From the IMG/VR virus record IMGVR_UViG_3300022744_000022, positions 124,001 through 188,000 of that record: a stretch of DNA of 64,000 nt; one strand, 5' to 3'. Positions within the stretch are counted from its first letter, which is position 1. The number at the start of each line of letters is the position of its first letter. The notes under the pieces are model-generated. The model did not search any database, was not told where the DNA came from, and saw only the letters and a list, made by a program, of their open reading frames with translations. Shown here piece after piece: positions 6,887 to 15,073 of this stretch. Made by a program: the position numbers and the translations under genes. Source of the stretch: a virus.

Positions 6887-7932
6887 AGACGATCACCTGG
6901 AAGGAGTTCATGGTTCAGGTTGGGGTGCAGCTCGTGATCGCTGCGGCCTCCGCTGGAATCATCTACTCGTCCAACACCTGGGATACCGAGATCTGGAACG
7001 GCTACGTCACGGGCAAGAAGAAGGAGTGGGTTTCGTGCTCGCATTCGTACCGCTGTCACTGCCGTAACGTCGAGAGCTGCTCGGGATCAGGTAAAGATCG
7101 TAGCTGCTCTACACACGAGGAATGCGACACCTGTTACGAGCACCCCAACGATTGGGACTGGGAGGTCTACACTTCCCTGTCTGAGACGATCGACATCGCC
7201 CGCATCGATCGGCGTGGATCCGATGAGCCCCCCCGTTGGACTGCCGTACAGTTGAACGAGCCCACCAGCAGCGAGCACAGCTACACGAACTACATCAAGG
7301 CAGCACCCGATACCTTGTTCCGGCATCAAGGCCTGACCGAGAAGTACCGGAAGGTGCTACCCCAATACCCAGATCAGGTTTACGACTACTACCGGATCAA
7401 CCGCCTTGTGCTCGTGAACGGGACTCAGGTTGAAGATCCTGCGGCCTGGAACCAGAAGCTCTCTGAGATCAACGCGAGGCTTGGCCACGTCAAGCAGGCG
7501 AACATGATCGTCGTGCTGGCTCAAGATGTGCCGGACGACTTCTACTACGCTCTCGAAGAAGCGTGGGTTGGCGGTAAGAAGAACGACATCGTGCTCGTGG
7601 TTGGAGTTGATGGTCAGCTCGCCCCGAAGTGGTCCGCTGTGATGGCCTGGACCACGCAGGAGCTGTTCAAGGTTCAGCTTCGGGACAGCATCATGGACCT
7701 ACCCAAGTTGACCCCCGATGCTGTGGTTGGGGTCATGGGCCGATCAGTCCAGCAAGCTTACAAGCGTAAACCGATGGCGGAGTTCGAGTACCTCCAGGCC
7801 AGCATCACGCCTACGACTACGCAATGGGTCGTGTCGATGCTTTTCGGGCTCATGGCGGCTCTTGGCCTCATTTACGCCATGCACAAGCATGACCTGTTCG
7901 ATGAGGAACACTCCTGGCGGAGGCGTAGATGA
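6823..7932 (+). CDS. Membrane protein with TPM-like domain and cysteine-rich loop
   Basis: 369 residues. Two N-terminal membrane helices (about 2-22 and 29-48) and one C-terminal helix (about 334-353) frame a soluble part. That part starts with a cysteine-rich segment of nine Cys within about 40 residues (about 68-107), then a domain with DDFYYALEEAWVGGKKND and VLVVGVDG like the TPM (repair/phosphatase) fold of membrane proteins. TPM proteins neighbour LemA in many bacteria, and a LemA-like gene lies three genes downstream. A role in envelope remodelling is inference. Confidence 0.65.
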   Translation: MAFFFLLAIPLVLGVLGFIVLKTITWKEFMVQVGVQLVIAAASAGIIYSSNTWDTEIWNGYVTGKKKEWVSCSHSYRCHCRNVESCSGSGKDRSCSTHEECDTCYEHPNDWDWEVYTSLSETIDIARIDRRGSDEPPRWTAVQLNEPTSSEHSYTNYIKAAPDTLFRHQGLTEKYRKVLPQYPDQVYDYYRINRLVLVNGTQVEDPAAWNQKLSEINARLGHVKQANMIVVLAQDVPDDFYYALEEAWVGGKKNDIVLVVGVDGQLAPKWSAVMAWTTQELFKVQLRDSIMDLPKLTPDAVVGVMGRSVQQAYKRKPMAEFEYLQASITPTTTQWVVSMLFGLMAALGLIYAMHKHDLFDEEHSWRRRR

Positions 7933-8138
7933 CAGACGCACTAGATAGCGGTGGCCTGCACCCGATCAGGGAAAACCTTGCCGATGCTAAGCGCTGCTGC
8001 GAAACCGGCACGTTGAGCACAGAAGATCGAGGCGATTCCTCGCTGTACGGTCGGACCTACCGGCGGATCGTGTGTTCTTGCGGACGTACTGGCCCGTGGA
8101 GCACAGCTCCAGTGCTCCGGTGGAATCAAGAGGTATGA
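7929..8138 (+). CDS. Small cysteine-containing protein
   Basis: 69 residues, linked by ATGA overlaps to both neighbours in the TPM/LemA operon. Four cysteines (CC at residues 22-23 and CSC) and a C-terminal WNQEV end are visible. No family recognised. Confidence 0.6.
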   Translation: MTDALDSGGLHPIRENLADAKRCCETGTLSTEDRGDSSLYGRTYRRIVCSCGRTGPWSTAPVLRWNQEV

Positions 8139-8296
8139 CTCGTCCCCGGCATGTAGCGTTGGGCCTCGTGGTCCTTGGTGTAGGTGGCTTTGCACTCGTG
8201 CTAGCCGCGAAGATGTTGCTTCGACTCGTAGTCGGGGTGGCCGTCCTAGGGGCGGTAGGTTGGGTCGGCTACAAGCTGACCCGGAAAGCGGAGTGA
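8135..8296 (+). CDS. Small double-spanning membrane protein
   Basis: 53 residues. Almost the whole length is hydrophobic: two helices (about 8-24 and 27-46) separated by a Lys, with a basic C-terminus (KLTRKAE). It starts at the ATG overlapping the previous stop. Placed between the TPM-like and LemA-like genes, it probably belongs to the same membrane module. Confidence 0.65.
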   Translation: MTRPRHVALGLVVLGVGGFALVLAAKMLLRLVVGVAVLGAVGWVGYKLTRKAE

Positions 8297-8297
8297 T

Positions 8298-8861
8298 ATG
8301 AGTACGACAGTTAAGATTCTCTTGGGCTTGAGTGTGGTGTTCTTCCTGATCGGCGGGTCGTTCGTCATGTTCGTCTTCGGGGTGAAGAACACCTGTGTCC
8401 GCATGGAGAACGGAATCGACGCCCAGTACGATCAGAACCAGGCTAATCTCGCGGGCTACACGAACAAGATCATGGACATGGTGCAGGTCCCCGCGATGGC
8501 GAAGAACGCCATCAAAGAGATCGCTCAAGCAGCGATCCAAGGACGGTACGGAGAGAAGGGCTCGCAGGCACTGTTTCAAGCCATCCAAGAACAGAACCCG
8601 ACGGTGGATGCCTCCCTTTACCGCACGCTCATGCAAGGGATGGAGGCCGGACGTAATTCGTTCGATGCGGATCAGAAGACCATTATCGACAAGTGCAACG
8701 TCTACAAGAATTACTACGAAAGCGAACCGCAGGCGTCCTTCGCGGGGTTCTTCGGTTACCCGAAGTACGACAAGACCAAGTGCAAGCCCGTGATCACCGA
8801 GCAGACCGCACAGGACTTCAAGACCAAGCGTACCGGCCCGCTCCAACTCCAAACGCAATGA
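8298..8861 (+). CDS. LemA family protein
   Basis: 187 residues. An N-terminal membrane helix (about 6-27) is followed by a long helical region with IDAQYDQNQANLAGYTNKI and QVPAMAKNAI, and an FFGYPKY segment. These are features of LemA-family proteins, which have one membrane helix and a periplasmic or extracytoplasmic helical bundle. Cellular LemA proteins often neighbour TPM-domain proteins or membrane proteases and are poorly understood. The phage copy probably acts at the inner membrane with the products of 6823 and 8135. Confidence 0.7.
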   Translation: MSTTVKILLGLSVVFFLIGGSFVMFVFGVKNTCVRMENGIDAQYDQNQANLAGYTNKIMDMVQVPAMAKNAIKEIAQAAIQGRYGEKGSQALFQAIQEQNPTVDASLYRTLMQGMEAGRNSFDADQKTIIDKCNVYKNYYESEPQASFAGFFGYPKYDKTKCKPVITEQTAQDFKTKRTGPLQLQTQ

Positions 8862-9043
8862 ACCGGCCCGAGCCCACACCGGAGCAATTGAGGGCCCTCT
8901 GGGACCGCGTGGTCACCTACGTGGACGAGGTTCACCTCTCGTGCGAGGAAGCGTACTCGCAAAGTGATACGCCTCAAGAGAAGGCGTACGACCTGATTCC
9001 GGACATCGCTGCAATCGTGGGCTTCTACACCTGGGAAGACTGA
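8858..9043 (+). CDS. Small acidic protein
   Basis: 61 residues beginning at the ATGA overlap with lemA. It is mostly helical and acidic (TPEQLRALWDRVVTYVDEV). No family recognised. It overlaps the next gene by one base. Confidence 0.65.
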   Translation: MNRPEPTPEQLRALWDRVVTYVDEVHLSCEEAYSQSDTPQEKAYDLIPDIAAIVGFYTWED

Positions 9044-9321
9044 TGGCCGCTACCTGCAATTTCTGCAAACAGACCATGACCCCTGAGCACGGCTGCACCT
9101 TGGCGGTGTATGACGACATCCCTGGCAGTGGTCCGCTGCCCCGTGTTTGCTACGGAGACGAACCCGGAGACTGGGGTGCTGGGGACGGTCGGCCCTGCTC
9201 CGATTGTGCAACCCCACCCGGACATTTCCATCACCCGGGGTGCGACATAGAACGTTGCCCCAAGTGCGGCGGGCAGGCAATCAGTTGCGGTTGCCAAACC
9301 CAGGAGGAATCCGATGGCTGA
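9043..9321 (+). CDS. Cysteine-rich small protein (two zinc sites)
   Basis: 92 residues with CNFC, CSDC, CPKC and CGC clusters plus His pairs (GHFHHPGC), consistent with two zinc-binding knuckles. Function unknown. It is part of the plus-strand run from 6512 to 10700. Confidence 0.7.
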   Translation: MAATCNFCKQTMTPEHGCTLAVYDDIPGSGPLPRVCYGDEPGDWGAGDGRPCSDCATPPGHFHHPGCDIERCPKCGGQAISCGCQTQEESDG

Positions 9322-10174
9322 CGAAACGACGCCCCCGAACCCGCAGGAAGCTTCCGTTGCTCTGACCTCACCTGAGGGTCAAGCCCTGGCCGCAGAGCCT
9401 CCCGCACCGCCCCAGGAGGCCCCGCTACCCGTGGCCGAAGACATCGTGGTGGTGGCCAAGACCCGCGAGGAAATGGAGACGGCACAGCGAAGTCTCGTTG
9501 CGTGGATTGAGCCCAAGATCCAGGGGCTTGAACTCGATGTGGCGGAAGCCCAGACCAACCTGGACACAGCGACAAAGCGCAAGTGGGCCACCGCTTCGTT
9601 CAGGAAGGCTCTGACGCTAGCTCAAGGGCGAGTCGCCTACTACCAGCGGATCAAGGCTGCGTTGCTGGCTGGGTACGTGATCATGCCGGACATGCCGGGG
9701 GTCACGATCGCAGTCCGTACCTCGCAGTCCCGTCCCCGTGCCATCACGCACAAGAGCACGCATTGGGGCAAGACACTGCCCTCAGCAACTTCGGATGGCA
9801 GTCCGCCGGGTAAGGGCCGGTACGTGGACCCTGCCATCAAATACGCGACTTGGCAGGAGCAAAGCAAAGACGCACAGGGTCGGGACAAGACCACGCACAT
9901 TGCGAGGGCTCGGAGCTTCGACCCGGAGTTCGAGTTCCCGATCACGCTCGTGAAGCCTCAGATTCTGGACGAGACGAGCCGGGCGATGGTCCACAAGATC
10001 TTCGATGAGATCGGCATCATTGGTGCCGGGTCACCCAAACCGGGGCAGAAGCTCCACGCTACCACGCTTCACGGTGATCCCATCGTGCTCGGGCGAGTGG
10101 TTCGCTACGAGGGGACCAAGCGTTTCTCGTGTGCGTTCCTGATCACGTGGTGGCTCGACACCAAGACAATCTAA
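9314..10174 (+). CDS. Unknown phage protein
   Basis: 286 residues. A Pro/Ala/Glu-rich N-terminus (about 45 residues) leads into a coiled-coil-like stretch (EMETAQRSLVAW...RVAYYQRIKAALLAG), then a beta-rich C-terminal domain ending in WWLDTKTI. AGGAGG precedes the ATG within the previous gene. No family recognised. Its position in a long operon with HTH and zinc proteins suggests an intracellular role. Confidence 0.7.
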   Translation: MADETTPPNPQEASVALTSPEGQALAAEPPAPPQEAPLPVAEDIVVVAKTREEMETAQRSLVAWIEPKIQGLELDVAEAQTNLDTATKRKWATASFRKALTLAQGRVAYYQRIKAALLAGYVIMPDMPGVTIAVRTSQSRPRAITHKSTHWGKTLPSATSDGSPPGKGRYVDPAIKYATWQEQSKDAQGRDKTTHIARARSFDPEFEFPITLVKPQILDETSRAMVHKIFDEIGIIGAGSPKPGQKLHATTLHGDPIVLGRVVRYEGTKRFSCAFLITWWLDTKTI

Positions 10175-10175
10175 T

Positions 10176-10700
10176 ATGGCTACCACGCAAGCAGATATCC
10201 TCACCTGGCTGAAACAAGGCAAGAAGGAGAAGGCCACGCACCTGATCGTTGTGTGCGACACCTTCAATCACGATGACTACCCGGTCTTCGTGAAAGCGAG
10301 CCAGAACGTCCGGCACGAATACGCCAGTTACAACTCCAAACCCATGCAGCGGGTCATGGAGGTATACGCGATTCACGCGGATTGGGATCAACAGCTAAAA
10401 ACGGGTCGAGTCCTCAATTTCGACCCCCCGCCGTTACCCGCAAAACCCAAGCCAAAGAAGCGGGCCAAGCCCCGCACTCAGCCTAAGACCATCGCCAAAG
10501 CGTTTCTTGCCGACATCCAGAAAGCCATGGAGAGGCAAGCGGTGACCCGTGCGGAACTAGCTTCTAGGCTCGGGTGCAGTCGAGCGCACGTCACTCAACT
10601 GCTCAAAGGCAACTCCGATATGACGACCCTCAGCATGGTGCAGCTTGCCGATGCTCTGGGTTTGACGGTAACTGTTGCGGTTAAGAAAGCAGGCCGCTGA
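10176..10700 (+). CDS. XRE-type helix-turn-helix regulator with N-terminal domain
   Basis: 174 residues. The N-terminal about 90 residues (ILTWLKQGKKEKATHLIVV...) resemble the small sensory-type domain with a conserved cysteine (VVCD) found in many phage proteins. After a Pro/Lys linker comes an XRE-like HTH (TRAELASRLGCSRAHVTQLL, then TTLSMVQLADALGLTV). That part resembles antitoxin or transcriptional repressor HTHs. Target unknown. Confidence 0.75.
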   Translation: MATTQADILTWLKQGKKEKATHLIVVCDTFNHDDYPVFVKASQNVRHEYASYNSKPMQRVMEVYAIHADWDQQLKTGRVLNFDPPPLPAKPKPKKRAKPRTQPKTIAKAFLADIQKAMERQAVTRAELASRLGCSRAHVTQLLKGNSDMTTLSMVQLADALGLTVTVAVKKAGR

Positions 10701-10710
10701 AAACTCACTA

Positions 10711-10782
10711 GTCCTCGAAGCTCAACGGTCGAGCAGGCGTTTCTAAAGCGCTGGGAAGCGGGTTCGACTCCTGCCGAGGACG
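10711..10782 (+). tRNA. tRNA with best-fit CUA anticodon (amber suppressor-like)
   Basis: The acceptor stem GTCCTCG/CGAGGAC is a perfect 7 bp. The D-arm is GCTC/GAGC with GG in the loop. The anticodon stem GGCGT/GCGCT (wobbles at both ends) encloses the loop TTCTAAA, giving anticodon CTA. The T-arm GCGGG/CCTGC carries the canonical TTCGACT loop. CCA is not encoded, so it must be added; the window carries a CCA-adding-type enzyme. Shifted anticodon registers pair badly and lack U33. CUA would decode UAG, yet many genes here end in TAG, so suppression may be partial, late or absent. Confidence 0.85.
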
Positions 10783-10817
10783 CAGATGGCTGGACCAAAA
10801 TCCCGCCGGGGCGCTGT

Positions 10818-10991
10818 ATGCAAGAAAACTTGGCCGATGTGTTGTTGAAGACCGCTGATGTGCTGCACTGGCTCGGCAAGTACGACTCGGCCAACGCCTT
10901 GATCCTGCTGTCCCGGTTGCTGCGGGCGCACAAGATCGAGAACCTGGACCAGCTTGAGAGGTTGGTTGTGGATCAAGAAGCTAACGTTTGA
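10818..10991 (+). CDS. Short helical protein
   Basis: 57 residues (MQENLADVLLKTADVLHWLG...), entirely helical and leucine-rich, beginning 36 nt after the tRNA. Codon use resembles its neighbours. The end overlaps the convergent SprT-like gene by 11 nt. Function unknown. Confidence 0.6.
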   Translation: MQENLADVLLKTADVLHWLGKYDSANALILLSRLLRAHKIENLDQLERLVVDQEANV

Positions 10992-11703
10992 GGGCTTCTC
11001 GAAAGCGCTCTGCAACCTTCGCAGCGAGTCGGATCTTCGCTGAGTCGTAGAGCTGCTGGAGCTTGGCCCGATCCTCGGCGGCGTGGGGCATCGCGAAGCC
11101 GCCTTCACCGATACGAGGTCCGTTGGCCCAACGAGGATCGTCGGTTTTGACCAGGCGGCCCTCGTACCCACTCACGTACTTGTCGATGTACTTCTGCATC
11201 TTGGGCGTGATACGGACACCCAAGGCGTACCCAAGGTTACCCCCAGGACCCATGGGGCTCACGAGCAGAAAGTAGGGCTTGGTCTTCTGCTCCAGCACGT
11301 AGGTGGAGTCTGACTTCTCGGTGACGAAGTTGGCACCCGCTACGCTGTTGACCTTCCGAGCAAGCTCTTGAAAACGGTCCCCGTGCTCCCTGGGCTTGAT
11401 GCCCATCTTCACGAGGGCGACGGCCTCTGCATCCTCGTTGAACTCCAAGAACTCGACGTGGTGGACCATCTCGTGAGCGACAACCCGTTCGAGGGTGCTC
11501 TCATCTGAGAAAATGCTGCTTTGCAGCTCCATCACATTCTGCTGGCCATTACGCCAGATCAACCGCCCCAGCCACTTGGCTCCGAGGTTGTCCCGCACTA
11601 CGATCTTGGGAAGCTCAGTGACGCCCAACATGCGGGCGTACTTGGCCGCCACCCTGGCTGCCACCGAGGCGTCGGCTTTCGCTGTGAACTGGCGCTGCGT
11701 CAC
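10981..11703 (-). CDS. SprT-like zinc metalloprotease
   Basis: 240 residues. The motif HEMVHH (residues 77-82) is a zincin HExxH, followed by a downstream His (HGDRFQE), as in SprT/Spartan-like proteases. The N-terminus carries SVAARVAAKYARM, a version of the RVAxRYLxA motif found in other proteins here. It is the last gene of a minus-strand operon that also encodes CoaD. The start is GTG. It could process phage or host proteins, including DNA-protein crosslinks by analogy with Spartan. Ends in TAG. Confidence 0.75.
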   Translation of the reverse strand: MTQRQFTAKADASVAARVAAKYARMLGVTELPKIVVRDNLGAKWLGRLIWRNGQQNVMELQSSIFSDESTLERVVAHEMVHHVEFLEFNEDAEAVALVKMGIKPREHGDRFQELARKVNSVAGANFVTEKSDSTYVLEQKTKPYFLLVSPMGPGGNLGYALGVRITPKMQKYIDKYVSGYEGRLVKTDDPRWANGPRIGEGGFAMPHAAEDRAKLQQLYDSAKIRLAAKVAERFREALKR

Positions 11704-11729
11704 GCTCTAGCCCGGGCACAAGAAAAGAC

Positions 11730-12281
11730 TCACGCGGGGTGGTGCCCGAGCTTCTCCCTCAAGGCCCTGAGCACAGCCTTCGTGACGTACTTGTCCAGGC
11801 TGTCCCAGCCCGTGGGGCTTGGGTGCCGGGCAATCTCCCGGACCGTGGAGCTGGACACGAACGAGAACTTGGGCTTTGTGGGCAGGAAGAAGGTGTCGAG
11901 GTTGGGGGCGAGGCTCGCGTTGGCGTGGGCAATCCCTAGCTCGGCCTCGAAGTCCGTGACGGCCCGCAGACCACGGACGATGACTGTGGCGTGTTCCCGC
12001 TTGCAGAAGTCCACCAGCAGGTCGTCAAAGCTCGTGACCGTGATGGCCCCTGGGTCGATCACGTTCTTGGTTCCCCAGGCTTCGTGGGCCTCTTGCCATT
12101 GCTCGTCAATGCTCGCCTGGATCATCGCGATGCGTTCTTCAAGCGTGAACAACGGCTTCTTGGCCGAGTTCACACCCACAGCGACGACAAGCCTCTCGAA
12201 GGTCTTGGTTGCCCGGTAGATCAGATCCAGGTGACCCTTTGTGATGGGGTCGAAGCTTCCTGCGTAGACGGCTGTGGTCAT
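11730..12281 (-). CDS. coaD: Phosphopantetheine adenylyltransferase
   Basis: 183 residues, close to the 160-170 of cellular CoaD. Diagnostic features are GSFDPITKGHLD (nucleotidyltransferase T/HxGH site), VVAVGVNSAKKPLFTLEER, VIVRGLRAVTDFEAE and a C-terminal SSSTVREIA (ISSTxVR). The enzyme transfers AMP from ATP to 4'-phosphopantetheine, the penultimate step of coenzyme A synthesis. It starts in an ATGA overlap with the gene upstream. A full CoaD is unusual for a phage; with NAD salvage at 15-24 kb it points to broad cofactor maintenance. Confidence 0.93.
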   Translation of the reverse strand: MTTAVYAGSFDPITKGHLDLIYRATKTFERLVVAVGVNSAKKPLFTLEERIAMIQASIDEQWQEAHEAWGTKNVIDPGAITVTSFDDLLVDFCKREHATVIVRGLRAVTDFEAELGIAHANASLAPNLDTFFLPTKPKFSFVSSSTVREIARHPSPTGWDSLDKYVTKAVLRALREKLGHHPA

Positions 12282-13570
12282 GAGTTGTCTTCCTGCTCAA
12301 GAGCATTTGTGTGGGCGATACGGAGCATCACCTCGAAAAACTTCACGTGGTCTATGAAGTCCCCAACCTGAGGACCACACGAAGACGATGGTCGCCAGAT
12401 GAAACGGATGGGTTGCAGGACACTCTGCACGTAGGCCAGCTCGGCCACCGAGTCGATGAAACCCTGCGCATCTTCGAGAGGCGTACCCTTCTCGATCAGG
12501 TACTGCCACTGTTGTGCCAAACCAACGCACGGCCCAAGGACCGAACGGCGATCAATGATCCACAGGGTGTCCGACGGCACGAAGTCCATGTCGGCGATCA
12601 TCTCGTCTTGCATATCAGCGTACAGCTTGTCGCGGGCCTCCCCCTTTGCTGTTTTGAGGGCAGCGATTCTAGCAGTCTTCTTGTGCTGAGCTTCAAGCCC
12701 CTTTGCGTACGCTTCGGTCAGGGACGCTTTGTACTGATCCGGAACCGGCGAAGGCTTGCCTGAGTAGTCGTTCTGCCCCGGCATCGTGAGCAACGCCTGC
12801 CACACATCCTCACGAATCATCGCGTATGAGACCATGAGGGGCGGATCTTCGTCCCGCAGCCCCGGGAGGTGGTGATCTTTCCCGGACTTCGGCAGAACAA
12901 GCAGCTCTGGATTCCCGTGCGAGTAACTACCTGAACCCGCCGTGACGACCGTAGCGAATCCGGGCAGAAGCTCTTGAAGCTTGGCGAGCTGCGGAGCTGT
13001 GTCGCGGCCGAACGTAGGGTCCACCCAACGCACACGAACGGTCCCGTACGCCAATTCGTCTACGAGCCACCCTTCTGCGCCGTACGACGAGGACTCCGGG
13101 AGAGTTTTGAGAGCCTTTCGCACGCGGCCTAACGTCGGAAGCCACTTGGGCTTACCCTCGTCTGGGTTCGGCTGTTCCGTGAGACGAGCCGTGTTGGAAC
13201 GCAAACGGCGAGAAACCTGCACACGGCCTTCCCACAATGCCTCAAGGAACGTCGCGAAGTCCATATCGAGACCGGCCGACACATCATGCGCCGTATTGTC
13301 GCCGGTACCTTTCGGGATCAGATCGATCTTGAGCGTGTCGAGCCAAAGATCGCGACCCGCGCCTTCCTCAACATCTTCGATGCTGCCGTAATCGTTGTAC
13401 GCGGCCCTAAGAGGGAAAGTTCGCGGCATCCACCAGCTATGCATGTGAAGCCCGCGATGCCCTACGGACTCATCGGCTCGGGAGTTCTCGGTCAAGAGAA
13501 GAACACGCACCCGATCCCCAGCTTGGATGGGCAGGCCTGAGACAACACAGGTGAAGTTGAAGGAACCCAT
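12278..13570 (-). CDS. Large conserved-type phage protein, unknown function
   Basis: 430 residues. The N-terminus (MGSFNFTCVVSGLPIQAGD..RVRVLLLTEN) contains a Cys and a small beta-domain, then HSWWMPRTFPLRAAYNDYGSI, a layout seen in uncharacterised large-phage proteins. The middle is helical with many charged residues; the C-terminus contains SSSCGPQVGDFIDHVKFFEVM. The ATG at 13570 overlaps the TAA of the gene before it; a longer reading would overlap that gene. No catalytic motif recognised. Confidence 0.75.
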   Translation of the reverse strand: MGSFNFTCVVSGLPIQAGDRVRVLLLTENSRADESVGHRGLHMHSWWMPRTFPLRAAYNDYGSIEDVEEGAGRDLWLDTLKIDLIPKGTGDNTAHDVSAGLDMDFATFLEALWEGRVQVSRRLRSNTARLTEQPNPDEGKPKWLPTLGRVRKALKTLPESSSYGAEGWLVDELAYGTVRVRWVDPTFGRDTAPQLAKLQELLPGFATVVTAGSGSYSHGNPELLVLPKSGKDHHLPGLRDEDPPLMVSYAMIREDVWQALLTMPGQNDYSGKPSPVPDQYKASLTEAYAKGLEAQHKKTARIAALKTAKGEARDKLYADMQDEMIADMDFVPSDTLWIIDRRSVLGPCVGLAQQWQYLIEKGTPLEDAQGFIDSVAELAYVQSVLQPIRFIWRPSSSCGPQVGDFIDHVKFFEVMLRIAHTNALEQEDNS

Positions 13571-13848
13571 TACCCCCGAGCCCCCTGAGCGCGGTACAGC
13601 TCCACGCACTTCTTGCAAGCGTGTCCCAAGTGGTGCTCGGTGATCCTGGCCTCCAGGTCCCAACCCTTACCTACGGGCACACGTCCGCAAAGCGACGGCG
13701 TATCCACGCCACCGCCGAACTTAGGCCCCACAGGACTCGGCTTACGTATACACCACGGGCTCGGTCCCGGGACCCAGACGGGCTCACAAAACGTGAACTC
13801 AGGCCGTTCTCCGGGAAGGAGGGACAAAGACGGGAGAGCGCTGGACAT
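13570..13848 (-). CDS. Small protein with CxxC, first gene of the CoaD operon
   Basis: 92 residues; ends HACKKCVELYRAQGARG with a possible HxCxxC metal site. It lies 7 nt behind a minus-strand GTGTAATG box, so the mRNA of the five-gene operon (13848 to 10981) is probably near-leaderless. No family recognised. Confidence 0.6.
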   Translation of the reverse strand: MSSALPSLSLLPGERPEFTFCEPVWVPGPSPWCIRKPSPVGPKFGGGVDTPSLCGRVPVGKGWDLEARITEHHLGHACKKCVELYRAQGARG

Positions 13849-13855
13849 GCGGCAA

Positions 13856-13863
13856 CATTACAC
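13856..13863 (-). promoter_or_regulatory. GTGTANNN start-proximal promoter (CoaD operon)
   Basis: GTGTAATG on the minus strand ends 7 nt before the ATG at 13848. Confidence 0.6.
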
Positions 13864-13886
13864 CGACCGAATCCTAAGATCAAGTG

Positions 13887-13894
13887 GTGTAACC
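13887..13894 (+). promoter_or_regulatory. GTGTANNN start-proximal promoter
   Basis: GTGTAACC ends 6 nt before the ATG at 13901, back to back with the minus-strand box at 13856. Confidence 0.6.
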
Positions 13895-13900
13895 GCTGCA

Positions 13901-14092
13901 ATGCCTGTCAAGAAGGTCCTGCCCTACAAGACGCTCGTGCGGAATCTGATCGCCTCGAAGAAGCTTACTCGGGCGGAACAGACGGCCTTTGAGAAGTTGG
14001 CCACCAAATTCACGCCTACCTACGAACTCGATACCCACGAAAAGCTGTGGGTCGAGACCCTAAACACCAAGTACCTGGCGAAGAAAAACTAG
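13901..14092 (+). CDS. Short basic helical protein
   Basis: 63 residues, Lys-rich and helical (TLVRNLIASKKLTRAEQTAF). The ATG at 13901 was chosen for its 6-nt spacing to the GTGTAACC box; longer upstream readings overlap the divergent operon. Its TAG stop and the TAG of the convergent amidase share one CTAG. Confidence 0.65.
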   Translation: MPVKKVLPYKTLVRNLIASKKLTRAEQTAFEKLATKFTPTYELDTHEKLWVETLNTKYLAKKN

Positions 14093-14796
14093 ACGATCCC
14101 TCGGGCCACTTCTTCGGGGAGCTTGCCCGTCTTCATGAACTCAGCCAAGTGGCCCATGAAGCGAGTCCCCGGATCGATCTTCTCGTTCGTGATGTTGTAG
14201 TGCCCGATCGCCCCCTTGACGGTCGCCAAGTCCACAACCCCGGGAACGGTGCAGACATCCTTGGCGTACCCCTGGAGAGCCTCGGTCATCACTTTGTTGA
14301 GGGCACACGCGGTTGCGGTCTGTGCCGGGTAGAAGTCGTAGCAGTTCAGCTTCTTGCCGTGCAACACGGTGTCGTAGGCCGGGCGGGGGCCTAGGGGCGG
14401 CTTCCGATACCGGGGCTCTTGCCACAGGGTGTTTAGGCGGCGAACGCCAGCGTTGACGATCTCCACGCCCCAGGACCTGGAGTTGGCGATCCCTGCGTCG
14501 GCGGTATCGACCACCGTCGGGTCACAGAACTGGTAGAGCACACCAAACGGGGAGATCGCGAACTCGACCCCGAGTTTCCGGGCTCGGAGCGTCTCCACCA
14601 TGTTCTCCACCGAGTTCTCGGATCCGGTCCAGTGGAAGACCCCGAGATCAATCGGTTTTACCCGCTTTTTGTTGTACCCGTCGCCCGGCTTGAACTCGAC
14701 CTTGTGGTCCTGGGGTCCAAGCACAGGGATGGGGTGTCCCGTCACCGGGTGCAGCACAGGGTAGACTTTTCCGCCAATCAGGATGCCTTGAGCCAT
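14089..14796 (-). CDS. N-acetylmuramoyl-L-alanine amidase (endolysin)
   Basis: 235 residues. The Amidase_2/PGRP fold is indicated by FHWTGSE (first zinc His), a strand FAISPFGVLYQF, GVEIVN, and GHYNITNEKIDPG (second His and the lysine/aspartate of the active site). These zinc enzymes cut the bond between MurNAc and L-Ala of peptidoglycan. No signal peptide or cell-wall-binding domain is seen, so a holin would be needed for lysis; none is recognised next to it. ATG 14796 chosen. Confidence 0.88.
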   Translation of the reverse strand: MAQGILIGGKVYPVLHPVTGHPIPVLGPQDHKVEFKPGDGYNKKRVKPIDLGVFHWTGSENSVENMVETLRARKLGVEFAISPFGVLYQFCDPTVVDTADAGIANSRSWGVEIVNAGVRRLNTLWQEPRYRKPPLGPRPAYDTVLHGKKLNCYDFYPAQTATACALNKVMTEALQGYAKDVCTVPGVVDLATVKGAIGHYNITNEKIDPGTRFMGHLAEFMKTGKLPEEVARGIV

Positions 14797-14863
14797 GCCC
14801 AAGGTGGGCTATCAAAGGGACCTCGATCAGCGGGCTGAGGTTTCGGTGTAATTGGGCCTGGTG

Positions 14864-15073
14864 CTACTCGCGGTCCATCCACTCGGCAGAGCTTTGAGCC
14901 AAGCCGCTCATCTTCTTTCGAGCCGCCGCAACCCGCTCCACGATGTAGTGGTCGTTCAGGTTGCGGTGTCTCCAGCCCGTGCAGCACTCGCACTGGCTGG
15001 AGCTGTTGTCCAAAGTGCCAAGAATTTCGCCAAACAGGCGGTCAATCTCACGCAAACGATCTCGGTTGGTCAT
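14864..15073 (-). CDS. Small cysteine-containing helical protein
   Basis: 69 residues, ATG behind a strong GGTGGAGG site. Charged helices (DRLREIDRLFGEILGTL, IVERVAAARKKMSG) surround a CECC-GW knuckle. Single gene between amidase and the NAD operon. Function unknown. Confidence 0.7.
   Translation of the reverse strand: MTNRDRLREIDRLFGEILGTLDNSSSQCECCTGWRHRNLNDHYIVERVAAARKKMSGLAQSSAEWMDRE

Noticed and set aside
10711-10782. Reading the tRNA as tRNA-Arg (UCU) by shifting the anticodon loop one base
   Set aside because: The shifted stem has mismatches, while the CUA register keeps U33, A37 and a stem of three Watson-Crick pairs closed by wobbles at both ends.
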